Below are positions 1 through 5,687 of a stretch of 8,891 bases of DNA, in pieces. Position numbers and translations under genes: made by a program. Source of the DNA: JAENVU01 sp031422675 (GTDB lineage: Bacteria; Actinomycetota; Acidimicrobiia; IMCC26256; JAENVU01). The stretch covers positions 1 to 8,891 of the forward strand of contig JANPMG010000095.1 in assembly GCA_031422675.1 (NCBI GenBank). The letters are read 5' to 3'. The notes below the pieces were generated by a model. That model did no database searches. It worked only from the letters and a program-made list of their open reading frames with translations, and had not been told where the DNA came from. The number at the start of each line of letters is the position of its first letter. Within the stretch, counting starts at the first letter, position 1.

Positions 1-188
1 CGATCAAGAACTATCGAGCCGATGTGACCCTGACCGCTGAAGCCGGTGGGACCCGGATCGATTGGCACGGCGAGTTCGACCAGAGGTATCCGGGCACCGC
101 CGGATTGATGCGGGTATTCATTCGCACGGTGCTCACCGACAGCGCAAAGTCGTTGGCCCTCCGAGCCGAGCACCCCGAGCAGTCCTGA
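1..188 (+). CDS. SRPBCC-family protein, C-terminal fragment
   Basis: The left edge cuts this gene; 61 C-terminal residues remain, read from base 3 and ending in TGA at 186-188. The visible part runs through a strand-like segment (YRADVTLTAEAGGTRIDW), a loop containing FDQRYPGTAG, and a final amphipathic helix (about VFIRTVLTDSAKSLALRAEH). A beta strand with 'GGT.i.W', then a 'pG' loop and a long C-terminal helix, is the typical end of the SRPBCC/START-like fold. In actinobacteria such proteins are often annotated as polyketide cyclase/dehydrase-like or lipid-binding and hold a hydrophobic ligand in a helix-grip cavity. Ligand and reaction cannot be told from this fragment. It lies 87 bp upstream of the lipoprotein gene on the same strand, so co-transcription is possible. 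The fold call rests on pattern recognition of a short piece. Confidence 0.6.
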   Translation, partial: IKNYRADVTLTAEAGGTRIDWHGEFDQRYPGTAGLMRVFIRTVLTDSAKSLALRAEHPEQS

Positions 189-212
189 ACCGCGGAGGGT
201 GAGTGCATACGG

Positions 213-262
213 CCCTGGCGGCCACGCTCCGCGCGTCGGTACGCTGCGCGGGTTCGCCAGGG
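213..262 (+). promoter_or_regulatory. Two-tier leader hairpin overlapping the Shine-Dalgarno of the lipoprotein gene
   Basis: Outer arms CCCTGGCG (213-220) and CGCCAGGG (255-262) are perfectly complementary over 8 bp. Inside them CCGCGC (229-234) pairs with GCGCGG (246-251). The last two bases of the outer 3' arm are the first two of the GGGAGG ribosome binding site (261-266) for the ATG at 276. If folded in the mRNA, the structure would partly occlude ribosome binding, or act as a pause or attenuation element between the two genes. Pairing is seen directly; the regulatory role is inference, and GC-rich DNA makes chance stems more likely. Confidence 0.4.
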
Positions 263-275
263 GAGGCAACCGCAG

Positions 276-2624
276 ATGAGTCGAGTTCGGCGCGTGAGTG
301 CAATGGCAGTGGTCGGCGCAATGGTCCTCGCCGGCTGCCGAGTCCCCGGTCAGTGGTTCCCCGGTCACGGCGTGGCCAAGCCGTCGGGGGTCCACATCGT
401 CGCGCCCACGAACGCTACCCAGGCGCCGGCGTCGGGGAACGTCGATCTCGATGTCCGCCTCGACGCGAATCTGGATCCGGCGACGTTGAAGATCTCGATC
501 ATCGTCGGGTGGCCCGACCCGACCGCCACCACCGATCTCCCCGGTGATCGGATCGTCCGTGACGCCACCGGCGGCACCGCGTCGCTGCACGCGAGTGATC
601 TCACCCCCGGCCTCGTGACGATCCGCGCCCGCGCGTATCGGCGTGACGGCACGAAGCGCGAGAGCGGGTTCGCCAGCATCTCCTGGGAACCCAACGTCGA
701 CACCGCGACGGCCGATCGCTGCGATCCCATCGCGGCGCGCAAGTGCCTGATGCCATTCCCGAACGACTTCTTCACCGTGGCCGACGCGTCGAGTGGGACC
801 GGCCGGCGTGTGCACTTCGACCCGCGCTCGATGCCGTCGAACTCGGCCAACGTTCCGATCGACCCCACGGAATGGAATCGCAACGACGGGTTCAGCCCCG
901 GCGCGATGATCGTCACGTACGTCCCCCGGCTCGATCTCGCACGAACCGGGGCGGCGCCGATCACGAACATTGGGGCGTCGTTGGCGCCGGATCAGCCGAT
1001 CGTCCTCATCGACGCGGCGACGGGTGAGCGGTGGCCGATCTGGTCCGAACTGGATTCGCAGGCCGAGCCGGCCGACCAGCCGTCGCTCATCGTGCGGGTG
1101 GCGAAGAACCTGCCGGAAGGTCGCCGCTTCATTGTCGCGATGCGAAACCTTCGAGACTCCACCGGCGCACCGATCGGGGCCGAGCGCGGGTTCGCGTTGT
1201 ACCGAGACGCGATTCCCACCTTTACCCCGGCGATCGAAGCGCGTCGAGCGCACATGGACGATGTCTTCGCCGAACTCGCTCGTTCCGGGATCGCCCGCGC
1301 GGACCTGACGTTGGCGTGGGACTTCACGGTTGCGAGCGGGAACAACATCGCCGGGCGGATGCTCCACATCCGCGACGATGCGTTTGCCTCGCTGGGCGGT
1401 GCCGCGCCCGCATTCCAGGTGACGAGCACCCAGGACAACGTGGACGACCGCATCTTCCGTCGGGTGTCCGGGACCTTCACGGTGCCGAACTACCTGACCG
1501 GCACCGGCGCTCCCGGCAGCCGGTTCAACTACGAATCCAACGGCGGGCCCGACGCGCTCCCGGTGCGCAACGGCAACTTCACGGCCGAGTTCATCTGCAA
1601 CATCCCGCGCTCGGTCTCGAGTAACGGTCTCGACCCGGTGACCCGGGCGCGCGGTGCGATCTACGGCCACGGACTCCTCGGTAGCCACGGCGAGGTCAAT
1701 GCCGGCAACGTTCGCACCATGGCGGATGTCCACCGGATCGTGTTCTGCGCGACCAAGTGGACCGGCTTCGCGAACGAGGACATCGGAGTTGCGGTCGAGA
1801 CGTTGCGGGACGTGTCCAACTTCCCGAAGGTGGCGGACCGCACCCAGCAAGGTTTCCTCAACCAGCTTTTCCTCGCCCGGTTGGTCAAGGATCCGAACGG
1901 CTTCGCGTCCAGCGCCGCGTTCCGCCTCGGTGCGAGCGCCACGCCGGTCTTCGATGGCAGCATCTTCTACGACGGCAACAGTCAGGGCGGCATCCTCGGC
2001 GGCGCGTTGACTGCGGTCTCCACCGACTTCACACGCGCCGTGCTCGGTGTGCCGGGAATGAACTACTCCACGTTGTTGCAACGCAGCATCGACTTCGACA
2101 CCTACAAGGCGATCCTCAATCCGAGCTATCCCGACGAGTTCGATCGCATGATCTGGTTCTCGGTCGTGCAGATGTTGTGGGATCGCTCCGAAGCCAACGG
2201 ATACGCACAGCACATCACCGACGATCCGTATCCCGGCACGCCCCGGCATCAGGTGCTCTACGACGTTGCGTTCGGTGATCATCAGGTAGCGAACGTCACT
2301 GCGGAAGTCGCGGCGCGCACCGTCGGTGCCCGCATCCTGTTGCCGGGGCTCGCGCCGGGCCGAAGCACCGATGTGGTCCCGTTCTGGGGGATCACGCCGA
2401 TCTCGTTCCTGCCGTGGAACGGTTCGGCGATCGTGTATTGGGACAGCGGGACGCCCGCACCGCCCACCGGCAACATCGCACCGAGCAACCCGGCCTACGG
2501 CTCCGACCCGCACGAGAATCCCCGTCGCACGCCCGCCGCGCAACAGCAGAAGTCTGATTTCCTCCGCCCCGGCGGCGTGCTCGTGGATACCTGCGGCGGC
2601 CTGCCCTGCCTCGCCCCACCCTGA
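276..2624 (+). CDS. Large secreted lipoprotein with C-terminal alpha/beta-hydrolase (lipase/esterase-like) domain
   Basis: This is a 782-residue protein. Start ATG 276 has GGGAGG (261-266) 9 nt upstream, and it places a basic, hydrophobic leader directly before a lipobox (LAGC, Cys21). The product should therefore be exported and lipid-anchored outside the membrane. Residues about 38-138 look like a beta-rich Ig-type domain. Residues 149-350 carry a pattern I associate with bacterial lipase/virulence-lipase N-terminal regions: CLMPFPNDFFT (157-167), then WNRNDGFSPG (200-209). The C-terminal third has alpha/beta-hydrolase marks: YGHGLLG (463-469, oxyanion-type loop), the nucleophile elbow GNSQGG with Ser569, and FGDHQV with His669. 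Asp636 (LWDRSEANGYA) is the likely acid, but this assignment is tentative. The two Cys of CGGLPC near the C-terminus (773, 778) may form a disulfide. An esterase or lipase acting on an extracellular ester or polyester is the best guess; the substrate is unknown. A convergent hairpin lies 16 bp after the stop. Confidence 0.8.
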   Translation: MSRVRRVSAMAVVGAMVLAGCRVPGQWFPGHGVAKPSGVHIVAPTNATQAPASGNVDLDVRLDANLDPATLKISIIVGWPDPTATTDLPGDRIVRDATGGTASLHASDLTPGLVTIRARAYRRDGTKRESGFASISWEPNVDTATADRCDPIAARKCLMPFPNDFFTVADASSGTGRRVHFDPRSMPSNSANVPIDPTEWNRNDGFSPGAMIVTYVPRLDLARTGAAPITNIGASLAPDQPIVLIDAATGERWPIWSELDSQAEPADQPSLIVRVAKNLPEGRRFIVAMRNLRDSTGAPIGAERGFALYRDAIPTFTPAIEARRAHMDDVFAELARSGIARADLTLAWDFTVASGNNIAGRMLHIRDDAFASLGGAAPAFQVTSTQDNVDDRIFRRVSGTFTVPNYLTGTGAPGSRFNYESNGGPDALPVRNGNFTAEFICNIPRSVSSNGLDPVTRARGAIYGHGLLGSHGEVNAGNVRTMADVHRIVFCATKWTGFANEDIGVAVETLRDVSNFPKVADRTQQGFLNQLFLARLVKDPNGFASSAAFRLGASATPVFDGSIFYDGNSQGGILGGALTAVSTDFTRAVLGVPGMNYSTLLQRSIDFDTYKAILNPSYPDEFDRMIWFSVVQMLWDRSEANGYAQHITDDPYPGTPRHQVLYDVAFGDHQVANVTAEVAARTVGARILLPGLAPGRSTDVVPFWGITPISFLPWNGSAIVYWDSGTPAPPTGNIAPSNPAYGSDPHENPRRTPAAQQQKSDFLRPGGVLVDTCGGLPCLAPP

Positions 2625-2640
2625 GCAGCGGTGGACCGGT

Positions 2641-2666
2641 GACGTGACGCTTCGGTGAAGCACGTC
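2641..2666. terminator. Bulged hairpin between convergent genes, candidate terminator
   Basis: GACGTG (2641-2646) and CTTC (2650-2653) pair with GAAG (2657-2660) and CACGTC (2661-2666). This gives a 10-bp stem with a 3-nt bulge (ACG) and a 3-nt GGT loop. It sits between the stop of the lipoprotein gene (2624) and the stop of the minus-strand gene (2677), where a bidirectional terminator is expected. No U-tract follows on either strand, so intrinsic termination of the classical kind is not supported; U-less hairpin termination has been proposed for high-GC actinobacteria. Confidence 0.4.
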
Positions 2667-2676
2667 GCGCCGTGCG

Positions 2677-3042
2677 CTACGGGAACTCGATCCCAATCAT
2701 GTCCGTCGACGCGCCCTCGGAGCGTTCACCGGCAAGGGCGATCACGGCCTGTACCTGCGACTCGACGATGGGATCGCTGACAAGCTCCCCGACGTACCGA
2801 CACTCCCGTACCAACTGATCGACTTGGCTCGGGTTCAAGAACACGGGATTTGTCGACCCATTCAACAGTGGCATGAGGTGGAGCTCGTAGGCGAGAGCCA
2901 TCAGGCACAGCCGATGCCAGATTCTCTCGGGCATCCACTGTCCGCCATCGTGGGGCCCGTACTGATCGCAGCGGAACAGATGCACTGGTTCGTCGTCGGC
3001 ATATCTGGCGGGATCGAAGCGGTCGCTCCACTGTGAAGGCAT
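2677..3042 (-). CDS. Hypothetical protein, 121 residues, unrecognised family
   Basis: I do not recognise this protein. The ORF starts at ATG 3042 (minus) and ends in TAG at 2677-2679. The N-terminal half is rich in aromatic residues, His and Cys (HLFRCDQYGPH at 21-31, GGQWMPERIWHRLC at 33-46). The C-terminal half is plausibly helical (residues 72-107, SQVDQLVRE ... VESQVQAVIALAGE). There is no signal peptide or membrane segment, so it is probably cytosolic. The even amino-acid composition supports real coding over the overlapping frames. Codon use is looser than in neighbouring genes: two AGA codons, plus several TTG, CTT and GTA. The ribosome binding site is weak (GAG only 3 nt from the ATG), so the start is uncertain. 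It is an orphan on its strand, convergent with the lipoprotein gene and followed by about 0.55 kb of gene-free DNA, which fits a recently acquired accessory gene. That is inference. Confidence 0.55.
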   Translation of the reverse strand: MPSQWSDRFDPARYADDEPVHLFRCDQYGPHDGGQWMPERIWHRLCLMALAYELHLMPLLNGSTNPVFLNPSQVDQLVRECRYVGELVSDPIVESQVQAVIALAGERSEGASTDMIGIEFP

Positions 3043-3335
3043 ATCTCAATCTTGCTCGCAAGGTTCGCCGCCTGGCGTCATTGCGGCACGCCTGGGTGTG
3101 AGGCGTGATGATCCTCGTGGCGGCCGTTTTGGCCGGTAAAGAGTGGAATCCGGTCTTCCGCGCGAGCGGATGAGAAGGGCCAAGTAGTAGCCCCGGTCTG
3201 CTTGCCGCCGCTTCGCCATGTGTCTTGCCGAACGCCTGGGTGGTGTGGTTCCCGCTCCTCGCGCTCAGCGCACGTCACGGGTGCGGCCTCGTTGGTGCTG
3301 GCGTGCCGATACTCGTTTTCGGAGAATCGGCTTAC

Positions 3336-3351
3336 CTATACATGTGTATAG
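3336..3351. promoter_or_regulatory. Inverted repeat CTATACA-TG-TGTATAG, operator-like
   Basis: CTATACA (3336-3342) and TGTATAG (3345-3351) are perfect 7-bp arms around a 2-bp spacer, in an AT-rich pocket of an otherwise high-GC window. Next to it lie GGAATTCC (3358-3365) and AATATT (3367-3372). A 16-bp dyad of this shape fits the site of a dimeric helix-turn-helix repressor. It is about 240 bp upstream of the hydrolase start and about 295 bp upstream of the divergent orphan gene, so which gene it would serve is unclear. No regulator gene is present in the window. Confidence 0.4.
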
Positions 3352-3497
3352 CTATTAGGAATTCCGAATATTGGGCATCCGTCCCGCGCCGTCGGGGTCC
3401 AGAGCACGAGGGCATTGCGGTCCTGACCCAACTGCCTCCAGCCCGCCGCGCCTCGGAGGGTTTCCTACGTCCGCCCAGTTCGGTGCACTCTGGGGGG

Positions 3498-3509
3498 TGG
3501 GGATCCCCA
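3498..3509. promoter_or_regulatory. Perfect 12-bp palindrome TGGGGATCCCCA upstream of the hydrolase operon
   Basis: The palindrome lies 79 bp before the proposed ATG at 3589, at a distance suited to a promoter-proximal operator. It has no central spacer and is preceded by a G-rich run (3492-3502). Function is inference. Confidence 0.3.
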
Positions 3510-3588
3510 AAAGTGAACAGAGTCAAGGGTGAGGGAGACCACCGGAGTCGGCATCGGGGAAGCGGACGGCGCCGATAGGGTCGCGGTC

Positions 3589-4407
3589 ATGCGGGTGGCG
3601 GCGGTCCAAATGTGCTCCACGCCGGACAAGGCGGCGAACCTCGCAACGGCGGAACAGCTCATCGGCGACGCGGCCGACGCCGGGGCGAGCCTGGTGGCGC
3701 TGCCCGAGCTCTTCAACCTCTGGGGCCGCGCGAGCGAGCTGCGAGACGGCGCCGAGCCGCTCGACGGGCCGACGATCACCTGGGCGCGCGAGATCGCCGC
3801 GGCCCGCCGGGTCACCCTCCTCGCGGGCAGCTTCACCGAGCGCAGCGCGCGCGACGGTGATCATCTCCACAACACGTCGTGTCTGATCAACCCGGCTGGT
3901 GAGATCGTGGCCAGCTATCGCAAGATCCATCTCTTCGATGTCGACGTGCCCGGTGCGCAGCATCGCGAGTCGGCCACGATCACCGCGGGTAACGAGGTCG
4001 TCGTCGCCGACGCCGGGCCGCTGCGGATCGGGATGGCCACGTGTTACGACCTGCGGTTCCCCGAACTGTTCCGTGAACACCTCGGGCGCGGGGCAAACAC
4101 GGTGGTACTCCCTTCGGCGTTCACCGCGGCGACCGGCAAAGACCACTGGGAGCCGCTCCTGCGGGCCCGGGCCATCGAGAATCAGCTGTTCGTCATCGCG
4201 CCGAACCAACGGGGGAGTAGCAACGAAAAACTTCACTGGCACGGTCGCTCGATGATCGTTGACCCGTGGGGCATCGTGCTCGCAACCGCGCCGGATCGCG
4301 ATTGCGTCATCACCGCGGATCTGGACCTCGAACAACAACGCCAGATTCGCACCACCTTGCCGAGCGGCGATCACCGTCGCCCCGAACTCTTCGGAGACAA
4401 CCCGTGA
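3589..4407 (+). CDS. Carbon-nitrogen hydrolase, Nit1/Nit2-like branch of the nitrilase superfamily
   Basis: This is a 272-residue cytosolic amidase of the usual family length. The Glu-Lys-Cys catalytic triad is intact: Glu40 in ALPELFNLWG, Lys112 in YRKIHLFDVD, and Cys152 in ATCYDLRFPELFR. The second conserved Glu is at 188 (GKDHWEPLLRARAIENQ). Other family marks are LPSAFTAATG (174-183), SMIVDPWG (221-228) and a C-terminal HRRPELFG (262-269), which resembles Nit1 proteins that hydrolyse deaminated glutathione. The omega-amidase Nit2 branch is the alternative. The exact substrate is not decided by sequence. An in-frame GTG at 3529 would add 20 residues, but homology begins at MRVAAVQM and AGGG (3577-3580) precedes ATG 3589 by 8 nt, so the later start is chosen. 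It is the first gene of a three-gene operon; its TGA overlaps the GTG of the next gene by 4 bases. Confidence 0.88.
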   Translation: MRVAAVQMCSTPDKAANLATAEQLIGDAADAGASLVALPELFNLWGRASELRDGAEPLDGPTITWAREIAAARRVTLLAGSFTERSARDGDHLHNTSCLINPAGEIVASYRKIHLFDVDVPGAQHRESATITAGNEVVVADAGPLRIGMATCYDLRFPELFREHLGRGANTVVLPSAFTAATGKDHWEPLLRARAIENQLFVIAPNQRGSSNEKLHWHGRSMIVDPWGIVLATAPDRDCVITADLDLEQQRQIRTTLPSGDHRRPELFGDNP

Positions 4408-5378
4408 GCGGTTCCCTACAGATCTCGTGCGCGTTCCCGCCGGGCCCGCACGTCGTCGAACACGCGCGCCTCGCCGAGTCGCTCGGGTACGAGCGCGTGT
4501 GGTTGTACGACTCGCCGGCGTTGTACGGCGACGTGTGGGTGTACCTCGCGCGCATCGCCGAACACACGAGTCGCATCGGTATCGGCCCGGGGGTGTTGGT
4601 CCCGAACTTGCGCCACCCGGTGGCACAGGCGAGCGCGATCGCAACGGTCGCGGAGCTTGCGCCCGGCCGGCTCGCGGTGGCGATCGGCACCGGCTTCACC
4701 GCGCGGATGACCATGGGTCAACGACCGCTCGCCTGGGCCGACACCCGCACCTACATCGCGCAGGTGAAGGGGTTGCTGAACGGCGAGGAGATGGTGGTCG
4801 ACGGCAAGGTCACGAAGTTGATCCCGCCGGCGGGATACCTCACCGTCGCACCGGTGCCGATTCTGGTCGCGGCCAACGGACCCAAGGGTTTCGCCGTCGC
4901 CCGCGAACTCGGCGACGGTGTGATGTCCATCTTCGGCAGTTATCCCGAGTTCGATTGGTGTGCGCTGCTGGCGTTCGGCACCGTTTTGGACCCGGGGGAG
5001 TCACCCGGATCGGATCGGGCACTCCTTGCGGCCGGGCCCGCACTCACGGTCGTGTACCACGGTATGTACGAGGCGGATCCGGCCGCGGCCGACGGATTGC
5101 CGGGCGGCGCAGCCTGGCGAGAAGAGCTGGAACGGATCCCGGTCCACCTCCGGCACCTCGCCACGCATGAAGATCATCTGGTGAATGTGACCGAACGGGA
5201 ACGGCCGTTGCTCTCCGGTGAGGGCCTCACCAACTTCACCTGGACTGGCGAGGCCGAGGTATTGCGCGCCCGGCTCGATCAGACCGCGGCCGCCGGTACC
5301 ACTGAAATCTTGTATCAACCGTGCGGTCCCGACATCGAGCGTGAACTCCGTGCCTTCATGGACATGGCGAAAGCATGA
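4404..5378 (+). CDS. LLM-class flavin/F420-dependent oxidoreductase
   Basis: This is a 324-residue luciferase-like TIM-barrel oxidoreductase. The GTG start at 4404 overlaps the previous stop (GTGA) and has GGAG (4393-4396) 7 nt upstream. The frame is open further upstream, but that part lies inside the hydrolase gene and does not look like family sequence. Diagnostic segments are ARLAESLGYERVWLYDSP (21-38), IAEHTSRIGIGPGVLVPNLR (51-70), HPVAQASAIATVAELAPGR (71-89) and AIGTGFTARMTMG (93-105). A later segment, PVPILVAANGPKGFAVARELGDG, covers about 150-172. Relatives transfer hydride between reduced F420 or FMN and a small organic substrate. The F420/FMN choice and the substrate cannot be fixed from this sequence; F420 is likely if the host is an actinobacterium. 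The coupling suggests the amidase and this enzyme are made together. The stop overlaps the ATG of the next gene (ATGA, 5375-5378). Confidence 0.88.
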   Translation: MSGSLQISCAFPPGPHVVEHARLAESLGYERVWLYDSPALYGDVWVYLARIAEHTSRIGIGPGVLVPNLRHPVAQASAIATVAELAPGRLAVAIGTGFTARMTMGQRPLAWADTRTYIAQVKGLLNGEEMVVDGKVTKLIPPAGYLTVAPVPILVAANGPKGFAVARELGDGVMSIFGSYPEFDWCALLAFGTVLDPGESPGSDRALLAAGPALTVVYHGMYEADPAAADGLPGGAAWREELERIPVHLRHLATHEDHLVNVTERERPLLSGEGLTNFTWTGEAEVLRARLDQTAAAGTTEILYQPCGPDIERELRAFMDMAKA

Positions 5379-5677
5379 GGCCGGCGGGGGTGTGGTGGAT
5401 CGCGTTCGTGCTCCTGCTCGCGGGTGGGGGGGTCGGCGTGGCGATCGGGAAGGTCACGGAGGACACGACCACCGCACCGACGTCGACCACAACCTCGACG
5501 TCGACACTTCCGGCGTCGACGTCGAGTTCTTCCACCAGTTCAAGCTCGACGAGTTCGACGTCGGTTTCGACCACGTCGTCCTCCACTACGAGTTCGTCGA
5601 CATCGTCTTCGTCGACGACCACCACCACCAGCAGCACGTTGCCGCCGGTCACGAAGCCCACCGTCCCGACGACCTGA
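5375..5677 (+). CDS. Small membrane-anchored Ser/Thr-rich protein
   Basis: This is a 100-residue protein with three parts. A short N-terminus with one Arg leads into one hydrophobic segment (about 7-25, WWIAFVLLLAGGGVGVAIG). A Ser/Thr tract follows (31-88, about 52 of 58 residues), then a Pro-containing tail ending in PTVPTT. There is no lipobox Cys, LPXTG motif or enzymatic domain. The likely form is a single-pass or signal-anchored extracytoplasmic stalk, possibly O-mannosylated as Ser/Thr tracts of actinobacterial surface proteins can be; that is inference. Serine is spelled with all six codons and threonine with several. This favours selection for the residues over simple DNA slippage. 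The start overlaps the oxidoreductase stop by 4 bases, supporting real translation, although the ribosome binding site is weak. The antisense frame (Val/Asp-rich) is a mirror of the Ser/Thr tract and is not a gene. No family is recognised. Confidence 0.7.
   Translation: MRPAGVWWIAFVLLLAGGGVGVAIGKVTEDTTTAPTSTTTSTSTLPASTSSSSTSSSSTSSTSVSTTSSSTTSSSTSSSSTTTTTSSTLPPVTKPTVPTT
5470..5640. repeat. Low-complexity TCG/ACG-rich tract encoding the Ser/Thr stretch
   Basis: The DNA is a loosely repeated mix of tcg, acg, acc and agt triplets with recurring GTCGAC and CGACGTCG-type units, for example at 5479-5484 and 5516-5526. It has no fixed period and many synonymous changes, so it is a degenerate coding repeat rather than a tandem array. 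Such tracts can still expand or contract by recombination. Confidence 0.6.
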
Positions 5678-5687
5678 GCCGCCGAAG

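Larger units (their letters stand above)
3043..3588. other. Gene-free region, about 0.55 kb, with palindromes and an AT-rich island
   Basis: No convincing gene lies here. Candidate frames are short, arginine-rich or interrupted. Visible structure includes an 11-bp direct repeat ACGCCTGGGTG at 3088-3098 and 3232-3242. A CGGCC/GGCCG hairpin with a GTTTT loop lies at 3121-3135. An AT-rich island with several dyads spans about 3333-3375, and a perfect 12-bp palindrome occupies 3498-3509. The region separates the minus-strand orphan gene from the plus-strand operon, so it should contain promoters for both. No clear -35/-10 pair can be assigned with confidence. Confidence 0.6.

Noticed and set aside
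3108..3173. 21-codon plus-strand ORF (MILVAAVLAGKEWNP...) resembling a short hydrophobic peptide or leader
   Set aside because: It has only a weak AGG upstream and no following gene it could attenuate nearby; ORFs this short arise by chance.
3078..3278. Minus-strand ORF of 66 codons
   Set aside because: It has a GTG start, no ribosome binding site, unnatural composition, and both ends carry the direct repeat; more likely non-coding.
3225..3578. Plus-strand ORF of 117 codons with a hydrophobic beginning
   Set aside because: It starts at TTG, turns into Arg/Pro/Ser-rich filler, crosses the palindromes and shows no ribosome binding site or family pattern.
3529..3588. GTG at 3529 as the amidase start (20 extra residues)
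   Set aside because: The added residues (MRETTGVGIGEADGADRVAV) have no counterpart in the family, whose first strand starts at MRVAAVQM; a spaced AGGG supports 3589.
4266..4403. Upstream in-frame extension of the LLM oxidoreductase
   Set aside because: It lies wholly within the amidase gene and is Arg/His/Ser-rich out-of-frame sequence; GTG 4404 has a good GGAG site.
3523..4644. Long minus-strand ORF of 373 codons opposite the amidase and oxidoreductase
   Set aside because: Arg/Asp/Val-rich antisense shadow typical of high-GC DNA; both plus-strand genes have intact catalytic or family motifs.
5356..5661. Minus-strand ORF of 101 codons, Val/Asp/Glu-rich
   Set aside because: It is the complement of the Ser/Thr tract; tcg/acg triplets read backwards give Val, Asp and Glu. 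The plus-strand frame has coupled start overlap and a signal anchor.
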